Assembly: GCA_039111535.1 (NCBI GenBank)
Contig: JBCCIM010000018.1
Location: 1-53,794, forward strand
Reading direction: 5' to 3'
From: Bacteroidota bacterium
Lineage (GTDB): Bacteria; Bacteroidota; Rhodothermia; Rhodothermales; JAHQVL01
DNA: 53,794 bases
In this document: positions 9,482 through 17,612 of the stretch, piece by piece
Numbering within the stretch: the first letter of the stretch is position 1
How the letters are laid out: each line of letters starts with the position of its first letter
Program-made: the position numbers and the translations under genes
The notes under the pieces: generated by a model
The model's input: the letters and a program-made list of their open reading frames with translations, nothing else
Told to the model about the DNA's origin: nothing
Databases searched by the model: none

Positions 9482-10750
9482 ATGATGCCCATGTACGCCC
9501 ACAAATCCATTCTTTTTGTTAATCAGCATTACTATCCAGACATTGCCGCTACCGGGCAAAAGCTAACCGACCTTGCTGAATATCTCGCAGCTTCCGGACA
9601 TCATGTAAATGTGATCTGCAGTCAGGGACGCTACATGGCTGGCGCCCTCGATGTGCCACGTGAAGAAGTGCGCAATGGTGTGCGGATTCATCGGACAAAA
9701 ACAATCAGCCGGGGGCGTGGATCTACACTGACGAGGTTGATTGACTACGCTTCTTTTTATCTCCGGGTATTTTTCTACATCTTGTTTGCCCGCAGGTACG
9801 ACTATATCGTCTATTTAACAACGCCGCCATTGCTGTCCGTTTTAGGTGGGGTTATGTACAAGCTGCGGGGGCAACAATATGGCATCTGGTCGATGGATTT
9901 GCATCCGGATGCAGAAGAAGTACTGGGTATGTTACGGCCGGCCGGGTTTGCTTCCAGAATGCTGCACGGCCTCAACGATTTTGGGTATCGCAATGCTGAA
10001 TTTGTAGTCGATTTGGGCGCCTACATGAAACAGCGCATCCTTAGAAAAGGTGTGCTGGACGAGCGGCTACACACCATTCCTTTATGGGACAAAGTTGAAG
10101 AATTTATTCCGGTGTCAAAAGAGGAGAATCCGCTGGTCAAAGAGCTCCGACTGGAAGATAAATTTGTCATCATGTATTCGGGCAATGCCGGCCTTGCGCA
10201 TCAGTTTGATGAGTTGCTCCTCACGATGGAGCAATTGAAAGATCACCCCAGGTTCTTTTTTCTGTTTGTTGGCAGTGGCGCACAACGTGCCCACATTGAG
10301 TCGTTTGCGCTGAACAAGAACATCCGGAATTACATGTACCTGGACTATTTCCCGAGGGAGCAACTACGGTTCTCGCTTGCCCTGGCAGATATTCACTTGC
10401 TAACACTGAAAAGCGAGATGGTTGGTGTTGCTGTACCAAGCAAATTGTACAGCATCATGGCGTCGGGAAAACCGGTGCTTATGATCGGGCCGGAAGCTTC
10501 TGATTCAGGTGAAATTATTTTGCAGGAAGACGCCGGCATGGTCATCGATCCTGTGCGGCATGTCGACAAAACCGCTGAGGTAATTGCCCAGACCCTGCAT
10601 TTCCTGGAAGAACGACAGGATCGTTGCTGGCAACTCGGCTTGAACGGCCGCCGCGCATTTACCGAGCATTACACCCAAAACGCAGGGTGCAATGCATGGC
10701 ATCGGTTACTGGAAGAAATTAACCAGGAAGCTCTAACCTACGCGCAATAG
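9482..10750 (+). CDS. Glycosyltransferase, WbuB-like GT4
   Basis: A 422-residue glycosyltransferase resembling the WbuB/colanic-acid GT4 group. The N-terminus has FVNQHYYPDIAATGQKLTDL, the acceptor half YLTTPPLLSVLGG, and the donor half VIMYSGNAGLAHQFDEL and VPSKLYSIMASGKPVLMIG. The Ser-Lys-x-Tyr-x-Ile-Met-Ala-x-Gly element is typical of WbuB, which adds an N-acetylated amino sugar in E. coli O26; this donor preference is only a family hint. Three Met codons lie close together at the start, so the true first residue could be a few codons later. The next gene starts 5 bases after the stop. Confidence 0.87.
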   Translation: MMPMYAHKSILFVNQHYYPDIAATGQKLTDLAEYLAASGHHVNVICSQGRYMAGALDVPREEVRNGVRIHRTKTISRGRGSTLTRLIDYASFYLRVFFYILFARRYDYIVYLTTPPLLSVLGGVMYKLRGQQYGIWSMDLHPDAEEVLGMLRPAGFASRMLHGLNDFGYRNAEFVVDLGAYMKQRILRKGVLDERLHTIPLWDKVEEFIPVSKEENPLVKELRLEDKFVIMYSGNAGLAHQFDELLLTMEQLKDHPRFFFLFVGSGAQRAHIESFALNKNIRNYMYLDYFPREQLRFSLALADIHLLTLKSEMVGVAVPSKLYSIMASGKPVLMIGPEASDSGEIILQEDAGMVIDPVRHVDKTAEVIAQTLHFLEERQDRCWQLGLNGRRAFTEHYTQNAGCNAWHRLLEEINQEALTYAQ

Positions 10751-10755
10751 ACCCT

Positions 10756-11775
10756 ATGTCATTTCAATTGAAGCGAACCTGGCGATTTACGCGCCGGCAA
10801 GCGAAGGAAGTAAAAAACCAACTGCTTGGGCGGTATCCTGATCGTAAAGGATTATACGACCTGTACCGTGCTGTAAGCCCGGCGCAGCGTCCTGTATCAT
10901 TGGCCGGAAAACTCTTTCCCAATCAGAATGCGAAGCTTCTTGTCTATGGGCTTACGCAACGGGGCTTTTTCTCCGAAATAAACAACATGATCAATGCCGC
11001 GATCTATTGTATGGATACAGATACCGGCTTTGTGTTGGATACCGAAGCTTTTCTCTATAAAGCTGAAAAAGGATGGGAAGACTACTTTGTGCGTTTCTGG
11101 GAAACGCCTGACCGATCTGGTTCGCAACGAACTTTTGAACTCCACTATCGCAGTGATCTCAAATTGTGGAATCGGATTCGGGCGTATCCATACGAAACCG
11201 TTCATATACCCGACCGTGGGTTGTATAACGCACAAGTATTTGAAAACAAGCGCCGGATAACTGCGCGCCTGTATCAATTCCAGCCGGCAGTTCGCAACCA
11301 TATCGAAGCGCAAATCGAGGAGATGAAACTGCCGGCCGGGTACGCGGCGTGCCACATTCGCAGAGGAGACAAAGTAGGGGAGCGGAAAGGGCAACCGGAA
11401 TCGGAACGGATAGAAGCCGCTGACTATGTAGATTGCCTTTTGCAAGAGAATCCCGAAATGCCAGCGCTCTTTGTTTGCTCTGATTCATACGCCTCAATCG
11501 AGGAAATACAGCAGTATATCGAAGCAAGAGGACTTGACATCGCGGTATTTACAACCTGTGCGCCTACAGCAATTGGACATTCTACAGAACTGTTGAAAGA
11601 GAAATTCGACAATCCTTATGACTCGGTGTTGCAGTTGTTGCTGGATGTAGAAATCTGTGCACGAGCGCAACACTTTGCCGGCACCTATTCCTCAAACATG
11701 TCCCGGTTCATCGCCTTGCGGCATGCAGATGCTTCCCGATGTTTTAGTTTGGACGAAGCCTGGCATGTAGGCTAA
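10756..11775 (+). CDS. Fucosyltransferase-like protein (FUT8/NodZ-like)
   Basis: A 339-residue protein. The clearest motif is CHIRRGDKVGERKGQPESE (about residues 195-213), the His-x-Arg-Arg-x-Asp-Lys element that binds GDP-fucose in alpha-1,6- and alpha-1,2-fucosyltransferases. Other supporting segments are the early QRGFFSEINNMINAA and the late FAGTYSSNMSRFIALR, which occupies the place of the C-terminal donor-site motif of FUT8/NodZ. It would transfer L-fucose, or a related 6-deoxyhexose, from its GDP donor to the surface glycan. The start is 5 bases after the previous glycosyltransferase, so the two are cotranscribed. A second protein with a related motif is encoded at 14.4 kb. Confidence 0.75.
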   Translation: MSFQLKRTWRFTRRQAKEVKNQLLGRYPDRKGLYDLYRAVSPAQRPVSLAGKLFPNQNAKLLVYGLTQRGFFSEINNMINAAIYCMDTDTGFVLDTEAFLYKAEKGWEDYFVRFWETPDRSGSQRTFELHYRSDLKLWNRIRAYPYETVHIPDRGLYNAQVFENKRRITARLYQFQPAVRNHIEAQIEEMKLPAGYAACHIRRGDKVGERKGQPESERIEAADYVDCLLQENPEMPALFVCSDSYASIEEIQQYIEARGLDIAVFTTCAPTAIGHSTELLKEKFDNPYDSVLQLLLDVEICARAQHFAGTYSSNMSRFIALRHADASRCFSLDEAWHVG

Positions 11776-11909
11776 GCCGCAATTTAAGTCTACATCCTGC
11801 CAGCCGATACTAGCTGTGCATATACTTCCCTGGCCTGTCTCGCAATAATTACCCCGGCCCCGTCTTGTTGCCAGGAAGCCTGATTTTCTACAAATCCTCC
11901 CGAATATAT

Positions 11910-14333
11910 ATGGCTTTTCGTCACGTTTTGGCACCTGTTGTATGGATGTTGTTTGTCCTGTTAGGTGCTGGCGCAGTGCACGCCCAAATTCCCCAGGATC
12001 ATGATTATCAGGTTACCCTACGGACGTACCTGGAGACTTTGACCGAAGCTGATTTTGAAGTAACACTGGAGCCTGTCGTGTATGAGGACAGCTTCTTTAC
12101 TTCGATGGACCAGCTACATGCTACCTGGATTCTATTGGAAGATTTTGGTCGCCAGTCGACGCTCGATATGACCGGTGTACGGGTTGATGCGTCTTATTTT
12201 GTGCTGTCGTCCATTGAGCAGAACGGGGAGGTGTATATGCGTGCCGGCAGGAATAGCGGCTTTCTTGATCCCGTTAATACTGCGTGGTGGGCCACGTGGG
12301 ATTATGCCGGTAACCCCTATTTTGATAGCCGGGCTGTGAAGCTCCGCGCCTTTGTTGCGTCGGCTGTTGACATGATGATGACAGACCACGAACTCGAGGG
12401 CAGCATTGTTAACCAGCGTAGCGATTATGTCGGCGGATATCTGGCAAAATATGGGTACGCTTACTATGTCGCGAAAGACCTGCTGGATGTAGAGGTGCAG
12501 GAGGCCTATGAAACCGGCTTGCTCAAGTTTTTTGAACGCCTCGAATCTTACCAGCCTTATGGGTCGGGTGGGGCAGACATGGAAGCATTTCAACTGCCGG
12601 CACTCTGGTACACTGCAGAGGCAATAGACTCAGACGATCTTCGGTTTCGTGCGCGCGAACGGACCCTGGATGTACTGCAAGAAATTATGCGCGGTGACGG
12701 CCATTACCACGAACACGGCAATGATGGCCTCGACCTGAGCTATGAAGGCATTTTACATCATTTTCTTGCATGGGCAGCTTTGTTATACGATGATCCTGAA
12801 ATTGATCAGTTTGTTGATAAGAGCGCGCGGTTAAAAGCGTATCAGACGCTGCCAGAGCCAAGCGGCCATTTTTTCAGTCCATCACACTTTAACACGGGTA
12901 CCGCGAAAGGAGAGGCCAATGATCAATGGCATTCGTACCAGCGAGATCACGCGATGGCCATGTTGTCTGAAGAGGCGCGTTACCTGATTTGGACAGGCCG
13001 TACATTGCCGGCCTGGTATGAGCAGGGGGTGCCTTCTGAAACAGTTATGCGCACCCAGATTGCCCAATCAATCATCAAGCGTAACGATGACACGGAGGCA
13101 ACAAGCATCTGGGCATGGATGGAGCCTTCTGCCAATACACCAGGCGTTTGGCGCGCGGAGCACTGGTTGCGGGGCCTTGCGGCGGCAGCAATTTTATACA
13201 AGCCGGGGTTTTATGCAGAACTTGAGGCGCTGGAGGCCAGCAATGCGCCGGCTACAAAACCGCCCTTCCTGCGCGAAGAAAACTTTATCGAGGAGTTTGG
13301 TGATACATTTGTAATTGCACGCTTTGATACCTACGGCGCGATTATCCATACGGGTTCTACCGTGTCTCAGTGGGGAAATGGAGTGCCAGGTTTGTCCGGT
13401 GGCAGTCTGTCCGCATTCTGGACAGAATCGACAGGCTCCGTAATTATGGGCCGCTCGCGAGGCACACAAAATGCCGATGCTGATGAATGGAGTGGCGATC
13501 GGGGATGGGATACCTGGGCCGTACATGCCATTTCCGGCGTTAATGCCAGCGGACAACCATTCAGCTCAGCGCGCAATAGAATCCCTGAAGTGGAGACAAC
13601 CATAACGGGCAACGAGGCTGCAACCATAACGGTCTCCGGTGCAATAGGCCAGCACGATAACGGATTGAGCGCGCCAGATCAAGCCATTGTGGGCGACGTG
13701 GCATACGAACGGGTTTTCTCGCTCAAGCCATCAGGCCTTACCGTTACCTCTACCCTTACATCCGATGAAAGCGACCAGGTAACCGCGCTGTGGGAAATGA
13801 TTCCGCTCTTCCTCGTGGACACAGTACAGGATGAAGCAGATGCGTCAATTTCATTGTATGTAGATGGTGCCTGGGTGCCGGCTACGGACGCAGTACAAGA
13901 AGGGGTAACAGCCATCAGGACGACCCGTTTTGATGAATCGGTTAAAATCACGTTTGAGCGGCCGCGCCGCGTTAAGCTCTCGTCCACCATCTGGGAGGCC
14001 AGTTCAGTTTCTTCCCGGATCCAGAATGTCATGGTGGATCTACTTGAACAAGAGGGCCCTGCTGCCCTGCCGGCAACAGCCTCCGTTACCTACGCCATTC
14101 GCCCCGCAGATGTATATGCTGTAGGAGACACCAGTGGTGATGGGCTCATCTCTGCATACGATGCAGCAGCCATTCTTCAACATCTTATCAATTACCAGAC
14201 CCTCGAACCTGCGGGTACAGTCGCAGCAGACGTCTCAGGAGATGGTACCATTACAGCTTTTGACGCCTCCCTTATCCTTCAATATATCGTTGGCCTGGTA
14301 GCCTGTATGCCGGCAGCAGATGGCTGCCAGTAA
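11910..14333 (+). CDS. Secreted polysaccharide-lyase-like protein with C-terminal dockerin
   Basis: An 807-residue exported protein. The N-terminus is a classical signal peptide (VLAPVVWMLFVLLGAGAVHA, cut before Gln). Residues about 30-430 look like an all-helical toroid as in heparinase II/III, alginate and chondroitin lyases, with a His-rich segment (GDGHYHEHGNDGLDLSYEG) and QWHSYQRDHAMAM as plausible catalytic parts. Residues about 450-720 are beta-rich, as in the C-terminal sandwich of those lyases. The last 75 residues form a type I dockerin: two calcium loops (DTSGDGLISAYD and DVSGDGTITAFD), each followed by a helix. A glycan lyase inside a glycan locus may trim or release the polymer. 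An upstream in-frame TTG was rejected because it would place 15 residues before the signal peptide. The exact lyase family is uncertain. Confidence 0.65.
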   Translation: MAFRHVLAPVVWMLFVLLGAGAVHAQIPQDHDYQVTLRTYLETLTEADFEVTLEPVVYEDSFFTSMDQLHATWILLEDFGRQSTLDMTGVRVDASYFVLSSIEQNGEVYMRAGRNSGFLDPVNTAWWATWDYAGNPYFDSRAVKLRAFVASAVDMMMTDHELEGSIVNQRSDYVGGYLAKYGYAYYVAKDLLDVEVQEAYETGLLKFFERLESYQPYGSGGADMEAFQLPALWYTAEAIDSDDLRFRARERTLDVLQEIMRGDGHYHEHGNDGLDLSYEGILHHFLAWAALLYDDPEIDQFVDKSARLKAYQTLPEPSGHFFSPSHFNTGTAKGEANDQWHSYQRDHAMAMLSEEARYLIWTGRTLPAWYEQGVPSETVMRTQIAQSIIKRNDDTEATSIWAWMEPSANTPGVWRAEHWLRGLAAAAILYKPGFYAELEALEASNAPATKPPFLREENFIEEFGDTFVIARFDTYGAIIHTGSTVSQWGNGVPGLSGGSLSAFWTESTGSVIMGRSRGTQNADADEWSGDRGWDTWAVHAISGVNASGQPFSSARNRIPEVETTITGNEAATITVSGAIGQHDNGLSAPDQAIVGDVAYERVFSLKPSGLTVTSTLTSDESDQVTALWEMIPLFLVDTVQDEADASISLYVDGAWVPATDAVQEGVTAIRTTRFDESVKITFERPRRVKLSSTIWEASSVSSRIQNVMVDLLEQEGPAALPATASVTYAIRPADVYAVGDTSGDGLISAYDAAAILQHLINYQTLEPAGTVAADVSGDGTITAFDASLILQYIVGLVACMPAADGCQ

Positions 14334-14363
14334 TACACGCATGCCGCGCTTGCAATTCTTCTA

Positions 14364-15365
14364 ATGCAACAGAAATACCTTATTGTAAAAGGGTGCGCGG
14401 GGCTTGGTAATAGAATCTCTACACTTTGCGCAGCCATTGAATACGCACGCGATACAAATCGGACTATCCTTGTTGATTGGGCTGACGGCGTCATTATGCC
14501 CGAAGGCTACAATTTCTTTGATGATTACTTCGTCCTGAAAAATGTAGCGCACGTTACCTCATACGAAGAAATCCCAAATCGTGATAAGCTGAGCTTTTAT
14601 CCGAATATGGATGGGCAGGATATCACTTCGGGGACCTATCACTTGTTTGATCAACTTGATGAACCCCAACACGCACCTATTCCGTTTCATCGGCTGCCAA
14701 AAAACAAACTTCGTACCCTGTACCGGCACTGGCGGGTTAAGCACAAGAAGCGGACAGAATTGCCGCGTCGTCCATGGATACTCTTCGATGACAGGGTATT
14801 GCCTTATGGCGGAGACATGTCACGCAGGATAAAAAAGGATGTCGTTTTTTATGTGGATTATATACCGTCCTTTTCGCAGCAGACCGTAAGGGAAAACCTG
14901 CGCCTGAGCGATCCGCTGGAGGCGCGTATTGCTGCTTTTGTTGATCAGCGACTCGACGGTGGGAAAGCTGTGGGCGTACACGTGCGGTCGACAGATAAAA
15001 AGCCTGATGCTGAAATCAGAGACTTGCTTGCACAGGTACGGCAACTTGCAAAGGACAACACCAGCATCTTTCTTTCAACGGATAACATCGTACTGCAGCA
15101 GGAATTGCAGCAGACACTTCAAAATGTGCACGTGTACCCGAAAGACTTGCCGCAAGTGACGTGTGGGGGAATTCATCAGTGGTCTGTACGAAATAACGAT
15201 CACAAAAAATCCGTTGAAATCCTTGAGTCCAGCATCATCGATATGTACTTACTTTCTCGATGCGAATTTTTGTTATTTCAGGGTAATTCTTCGTTTTCGC
15301 GCATAGCTGCTGTTATGCATGGGAATGAACAAAAGGCATTTGACTGGAATGCGGTTGCCGGCTAA
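14364..15365 (+). CDS. NodZ-like fucosyltransferase family protein
   Basis: A 333-residue protein beginning MQQKYLIVKGCAGLGNRIST; the Gly-Leu-Gly-Asn-Arg loop and the GVHVRSTDKKPD motif (about residue 205) together point to the alpha-1,6-fucosyltransferase superfamily that includes rhizobial NodZ. The donor would be GDP-fucose or a similar nucleotide sugar. A C-terminal LLFQGNSSFSRIAAVM segment resembles the donor-site end of this fold. It is the second such enzyme of the locus, and the two differ enough in sequence not to be a recent duplication. It follows the dockerin protein gene by 30 bases. After it the cluster has a 223-base gap. Confidence 0.72.
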   Translation: MQQKYLIVKGCAGLGNRISTLCAAIEYARDTNRTILVDWADGVIMPEGYNFFDDYFVLKNVAHVTSYEEIPNRDKLSFYPNMDGQDITSGTYHLFDQLDEPQHAPIPFHRLPKNKLRTLYRHWRVKHKKRTELPRRPWILFDDRVLPYGGDMSRRIKKDVVFYVDYIPSFSQQTVRENLRLSDPLEARIAAFVDQRLDGGKAVGVHVRSTDKKPDAEIRDLLAQVRQLAKDNTSIFLSTDNIVLQQELQQTLQNVHVYPKDLPQVTCGGIHQWSVRNNDHKKSVEILESSIIDMYLLSRCEFLLFQGNSSFSRIAAVMHGNEQKAFDWNAVAG

Positions 15366-15412
15366 CACCGGGTCACTTCTGTTTTTTATCTGACCGGCAC
15401 ACCTTTTGGTTC

Positions 15413-15535
15413 ATGCCTGATTTCCAGCTTCTGACAAGGAGCTTTTTCGTGTCCTGGCTGGCAGGGTATCTCATCATGTGGCACACGTGCCACCGCTCCC
15501 CGACCTTTCTATCTATGGGGGTCCTGCCAACCTGA
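15413..15535 (+). CDS. Possible small hydrophobic peptide (40 aa), doubtful
   Basis: An ATG-started reading frame of 40 residues fills much of the gap before the sugar-phosphate transferase gene. The central part (SFFVSWLAGYLIMWHT) could span a membrane. No good ribosome-binding site precedes it and the frame contains the hairpin sequence noted nearby, so it may be only chance in a leader RNA. No family is recognised. Confidence 0.15.
   Translation: MPDFQLLTRSFFVSWLAGYLIMWHTCHRSPTFLSMGVLPT
15478..15493. promoter_or_regulatory. Perfect inverted repeat in the leader of the transferase/lasso operon
   Basis: GTGGCAC and GTGCCAC flank a two-base centre, giving a 7-bp perfect inverted repeat about 100 bases before the sugar-1-phosphate transferase gene. 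A second, wider pairing (GGCAGG near 15460 with CCTGCC near 15527) encloses it. The gap could hold an operator or a structured leader RNA that controls the downstream genes, including the lasso cluster. There is no T-run, so it is not an intrinsic terminator. Confidence 0.35.
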
Positions 15536-15588
15536 TTTCGCTACTCTCCACGCGTTCTGCGTTTAATCTATAGAGACAAAAGATCTCC

Positions 15589-16830
15589 ATGAACTTCTTT
15601 GTCCTGGCGATGGGCTTTGCCCTGGCCTTTGTTTCATCTTTGATCCTGACGCCCCTGGTTGCCCGGTTTGCAAAACACAACAAGTGGGTGGATTTACCGG
15701 GTGGGCAACGTACGGTCCATATCAAGGCGACGCCCCGTGCCGGCGGTATAGCAGTGATCTTTACGTTTTTAATAGGCATCTTCTTTTTAATGTACAGCGG
15801 TGCCGGCCTGGCAATGCCGCTTGGTGCAACCGCGCATCCTTTCTCCTGGGCTTTGTTGTTGGGCGCAATCACCATCGCGCTCACGGGGTTGTACGATGAT
15901 GCTTACGGGCTTGGCTTTAAGAAAAAATTCCTGTTTCAACTGGTTGTTGCGTACGGAATGTATTTGGCCGGCTTCCGGGTGGTTGTCCCTGAAATTTCTT
16001 TTCTGGATTCAGATCCTTATCTGCAGGCTGCCTTGGGTTTGCCGCTTACGTTGCTCTGGTATCTCGGGGTGATGAATGCCGTAAACCTTGTCGATGGTCT
16101 TGATGGCCTGGCGTCTGGTGTATCATTGATCAGCTTTTGCAGCCTGGCCGCGATCTTTGTATTGCACGGGGATGTCAGCCTTGTGCCGGTAGCGATTGCG
16201 ATGGCCGGGGCGCTGCTGGGTTTTCTTGTGTTCAATTTTAATCCGGCGTCCATTTTTCTCGGGGATACCGGTAGCCTCTTTTTGGGCTTTATGGTCGCCA
16301 CGTATGCATTACAAGGGACCACCCATACCCATCCGGTACTCGCTGTAGTGGTTATGGCATTGTGTATTGGGTACCCGCTTGTCGATACAACCCTGGCTTT
16401 TGTACGCCGGTTTGTTAAAGGCGAGTCGCCATTTGCCCCGGACAAAGACCACATCCACCACAGGCTTGTACACCGCAAGCGATTCTCAACAAAAGGGAGC
16501 GTTGTGGCCTTGTATCTGATTCACGGTGGCATGGCGGTCGCAGCCATTGGACTTTCGTTGGTTGCACCTGCGTGGGGATTGCTCTTGATCATCGCCGCTG
16601 CGGGTTTTGTCGCGCTCATTTTGCGCTGGTTGGGGTACCTGAACGTGCAGCGTGGTATCAAACTTATCAAGCGGCGCCTGTCCGATGAAATTGGTGAACG
16701 CGTGCCACGTGGCAGTTGGAGTGGAGATGGCGCCGTACGCTCTGTGCTTGAGCCTGTTGCCAATGCGCCAAAAAAATTACGACCCGAAAAAGAGGATGAA
16801 CGCGAACTGGTTATGCCTTCTTTTGACTAG
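15589..16830 (+). CDS. Polyprenyl-phosphate sugar-1-phosphate transferase (WecA/MraY family)
   Basis: A 413-residue integral membrane enzyme with about eleven spans. Family motifs are in order: the cytoplasmic Asp pair (GLYDDAYGLGFKKK), NAVNLVDGLDGLASG, FLGDTGSLFLGF and the His-rich loop DKDHIHHRLVHR. It attaches a sugar-1-phosphate from a UDP-sugar to undecaprenyl phosphate, the first step of O-antigen, teichoic or exopolysaccharide repeat units. Compared with WecA (about 367 residues) there is an extra charged C-terminal tail of about 50 residues. It is the last polysaccharide gene; the lasso B1 gene starts 14 bases after its stop, so both functions may share a transcript. Confidence 0.9.
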   Translation: MNFFVLAMGFALAFVSSLILTPLVARFAKHNKWVDLPGGQRTVHIKATPRAGGIAVIFTFLIGIFFLMYSGAGLAMPLGATAHPFSWALLLGAITIALTGLYDDAYGLGFKKKFLFQLVVAYGMYLAGFRVVVPEISFLDSDPYLQAALGLPLTLLWYLGVMNAVNLVDGLDGLASGVSLISFCSLAAIFVLHGDVSLVPVAIAMAGALLGFLVFNFNPASIFLGDTGSLFLGFMVATYALQGTTHTHPVLAVVVMALCIGYPLVDTTLAFVRRFVKGESPFAPDKDHIHHRLVHRKRFSTKGSVVALYLIHGGMAVAAIGLSLVAPAWGLLLIIAAAGFVALILRWLGYLNVQRGIKLIKRRLSDEIGERVPRGSWSGDGAVRSVLEPVANAPKKLRPEKEDERELVMPSFD

Positions 16831-16844
16831 CCCCGTAGGCTGGA

Positions 16845-17186
16845 ATGAAGTGGAATCCAGTACGTTACTGGACGATGTTTGAAAACGATAAACTTATGAT
16901 GGACCTAAACGACATTGTAGAAGCAAACAACAACCTCATGATGGCAGATCTTGAAGGGGAAGCTGTGTTGCTGAACATCCAGACAGGACGCTATTTCGGG
17001 TTGAACGATGTAGGCACCACGGTCTGGTCGCTATTAAAAACACCTTGCACCATTGAAGACATTTTGCTGCATATGCAAGGACGCTATGAAGTCTCTGCAG
17101 ACGCATTGCGGGAAGATATACTTCAATTTCTTGCTGATATGGAAAAGCGGAATCTGATCCGCATTGTGGTCCCGGCAAATGCGTAG
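16845..17186 (+). CDS. Lasso peptide B1 protein (PqqD-like RiPP recognition element)
   Basis: A small protein (113 residues from the first ATG; 103 or 96 from later ATGs) with the PqqD fold. The winged-helix core is seen in ADLEGEAVLLNIQTGRYFG and LNDVGTTVWSLL. In lasso systems with split B proteins this domain grips the Tyr-x-x-Pro motif of the leader and presents the precursor to the protease and cyclase. The partner leader at 19.6 kb has exactly that motif. Its stop codon lies inside the start of the B2 gene (ATGCGTAG), which implies coupled translation at equal amounts. None of the possible starts has a strong ribosome-binding site, so the exact start is open. Confidence 0.9.
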   Translation: MKWNPVRYWTMFENDKLMMDLNDIVEANNNLMMADLEGEAVLLNIQTGRYFGLNDVGTTVWSLLKTPCTIEDILLHMQGRYEVSADALREDILQFLADMEKRNLIRIVVPANA

Positions 17187-17607
17187 CCGGATACAACGCC
17201 TCTGGTATTTCAGGAAATCGCTGACAGGGGCTTTTGTGATGCTTGCTTTACTTCGTATTGCTCTTGCTGTGCTCCCCTATCGCAACGTACGAAGAGCCAT
17301 AGCAGCATCTGGAGAACGATTTCCCGAGCGACGGATGCATCTGATCGCGTATGAAACAGAGATGGTATGGGCCATCGAGCGGGTAGGTCGGTATGTGGTT
17401 GGCAAAAAACCCTGCCTGCCGCAGGCCCTGGCCCTTCAGTGGTTTTTACGGCGTAAAGGCATCGTCACGAGCCTGCATATCGGGGTTAAAAAAGACGATA
17501 CAAAAGGCATTGCAGCCCACGCATGGCTGGAGAAGAACGGACGGGTGCTTATCGGTGGCTCGGATTCTCCGGCAGATTTTGAACGATTGGAAACAGTCAA
17601 CTCTTAA
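17179..17607 (+). CDS. Lasso peptide B2 protein (transglutaminase-like leader protease)
   Basis: A 142-residue protein of the transglutaminase-like superfamily. The catalytic Cys79 sits in KKPCLPQALAL and the catalytic His114 in AAHAWLEKNG, the two conserved segments of McjB-type proteases. The third triad residue is not obvious. The N-terminal third is hydrophobic and basic, as in other stand-alone B2 proteins. It would cut the precursor behind the leader, after the conserved Thr at position -2, in complex with B1. The ATG overlapping the B1 stop by 8 bases is preferred over an upstream TTG. The cyclase gene follows after 5 bases. Confidence 0.92.
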   Translation: MRSRIQRLWYFRKSLTGAFVMLALLRIALAVLPYRNVRRAIAASGERFPERRMHLIAYETEMVWAIERVGRYVVGKKPCLPQALALQWFLRRKGIVTSLHIGVKKDDTKGIAAHAWLEKNGRVLIGGSDSPADFERLETVNS

Positions 17608-17612
17608 CGCAT

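Noticed and set aside
11865-11909. Upstream TTG start of the dockerin protein
   Set aside because: It would put 15 residues before a perfect signal peptide start.
11910-14333. Cellulosome component because of the dockerin
   Set aside because: No cohesin or scaffoldin in the window and no cellulase context; the dockerin is reported only as a domain.
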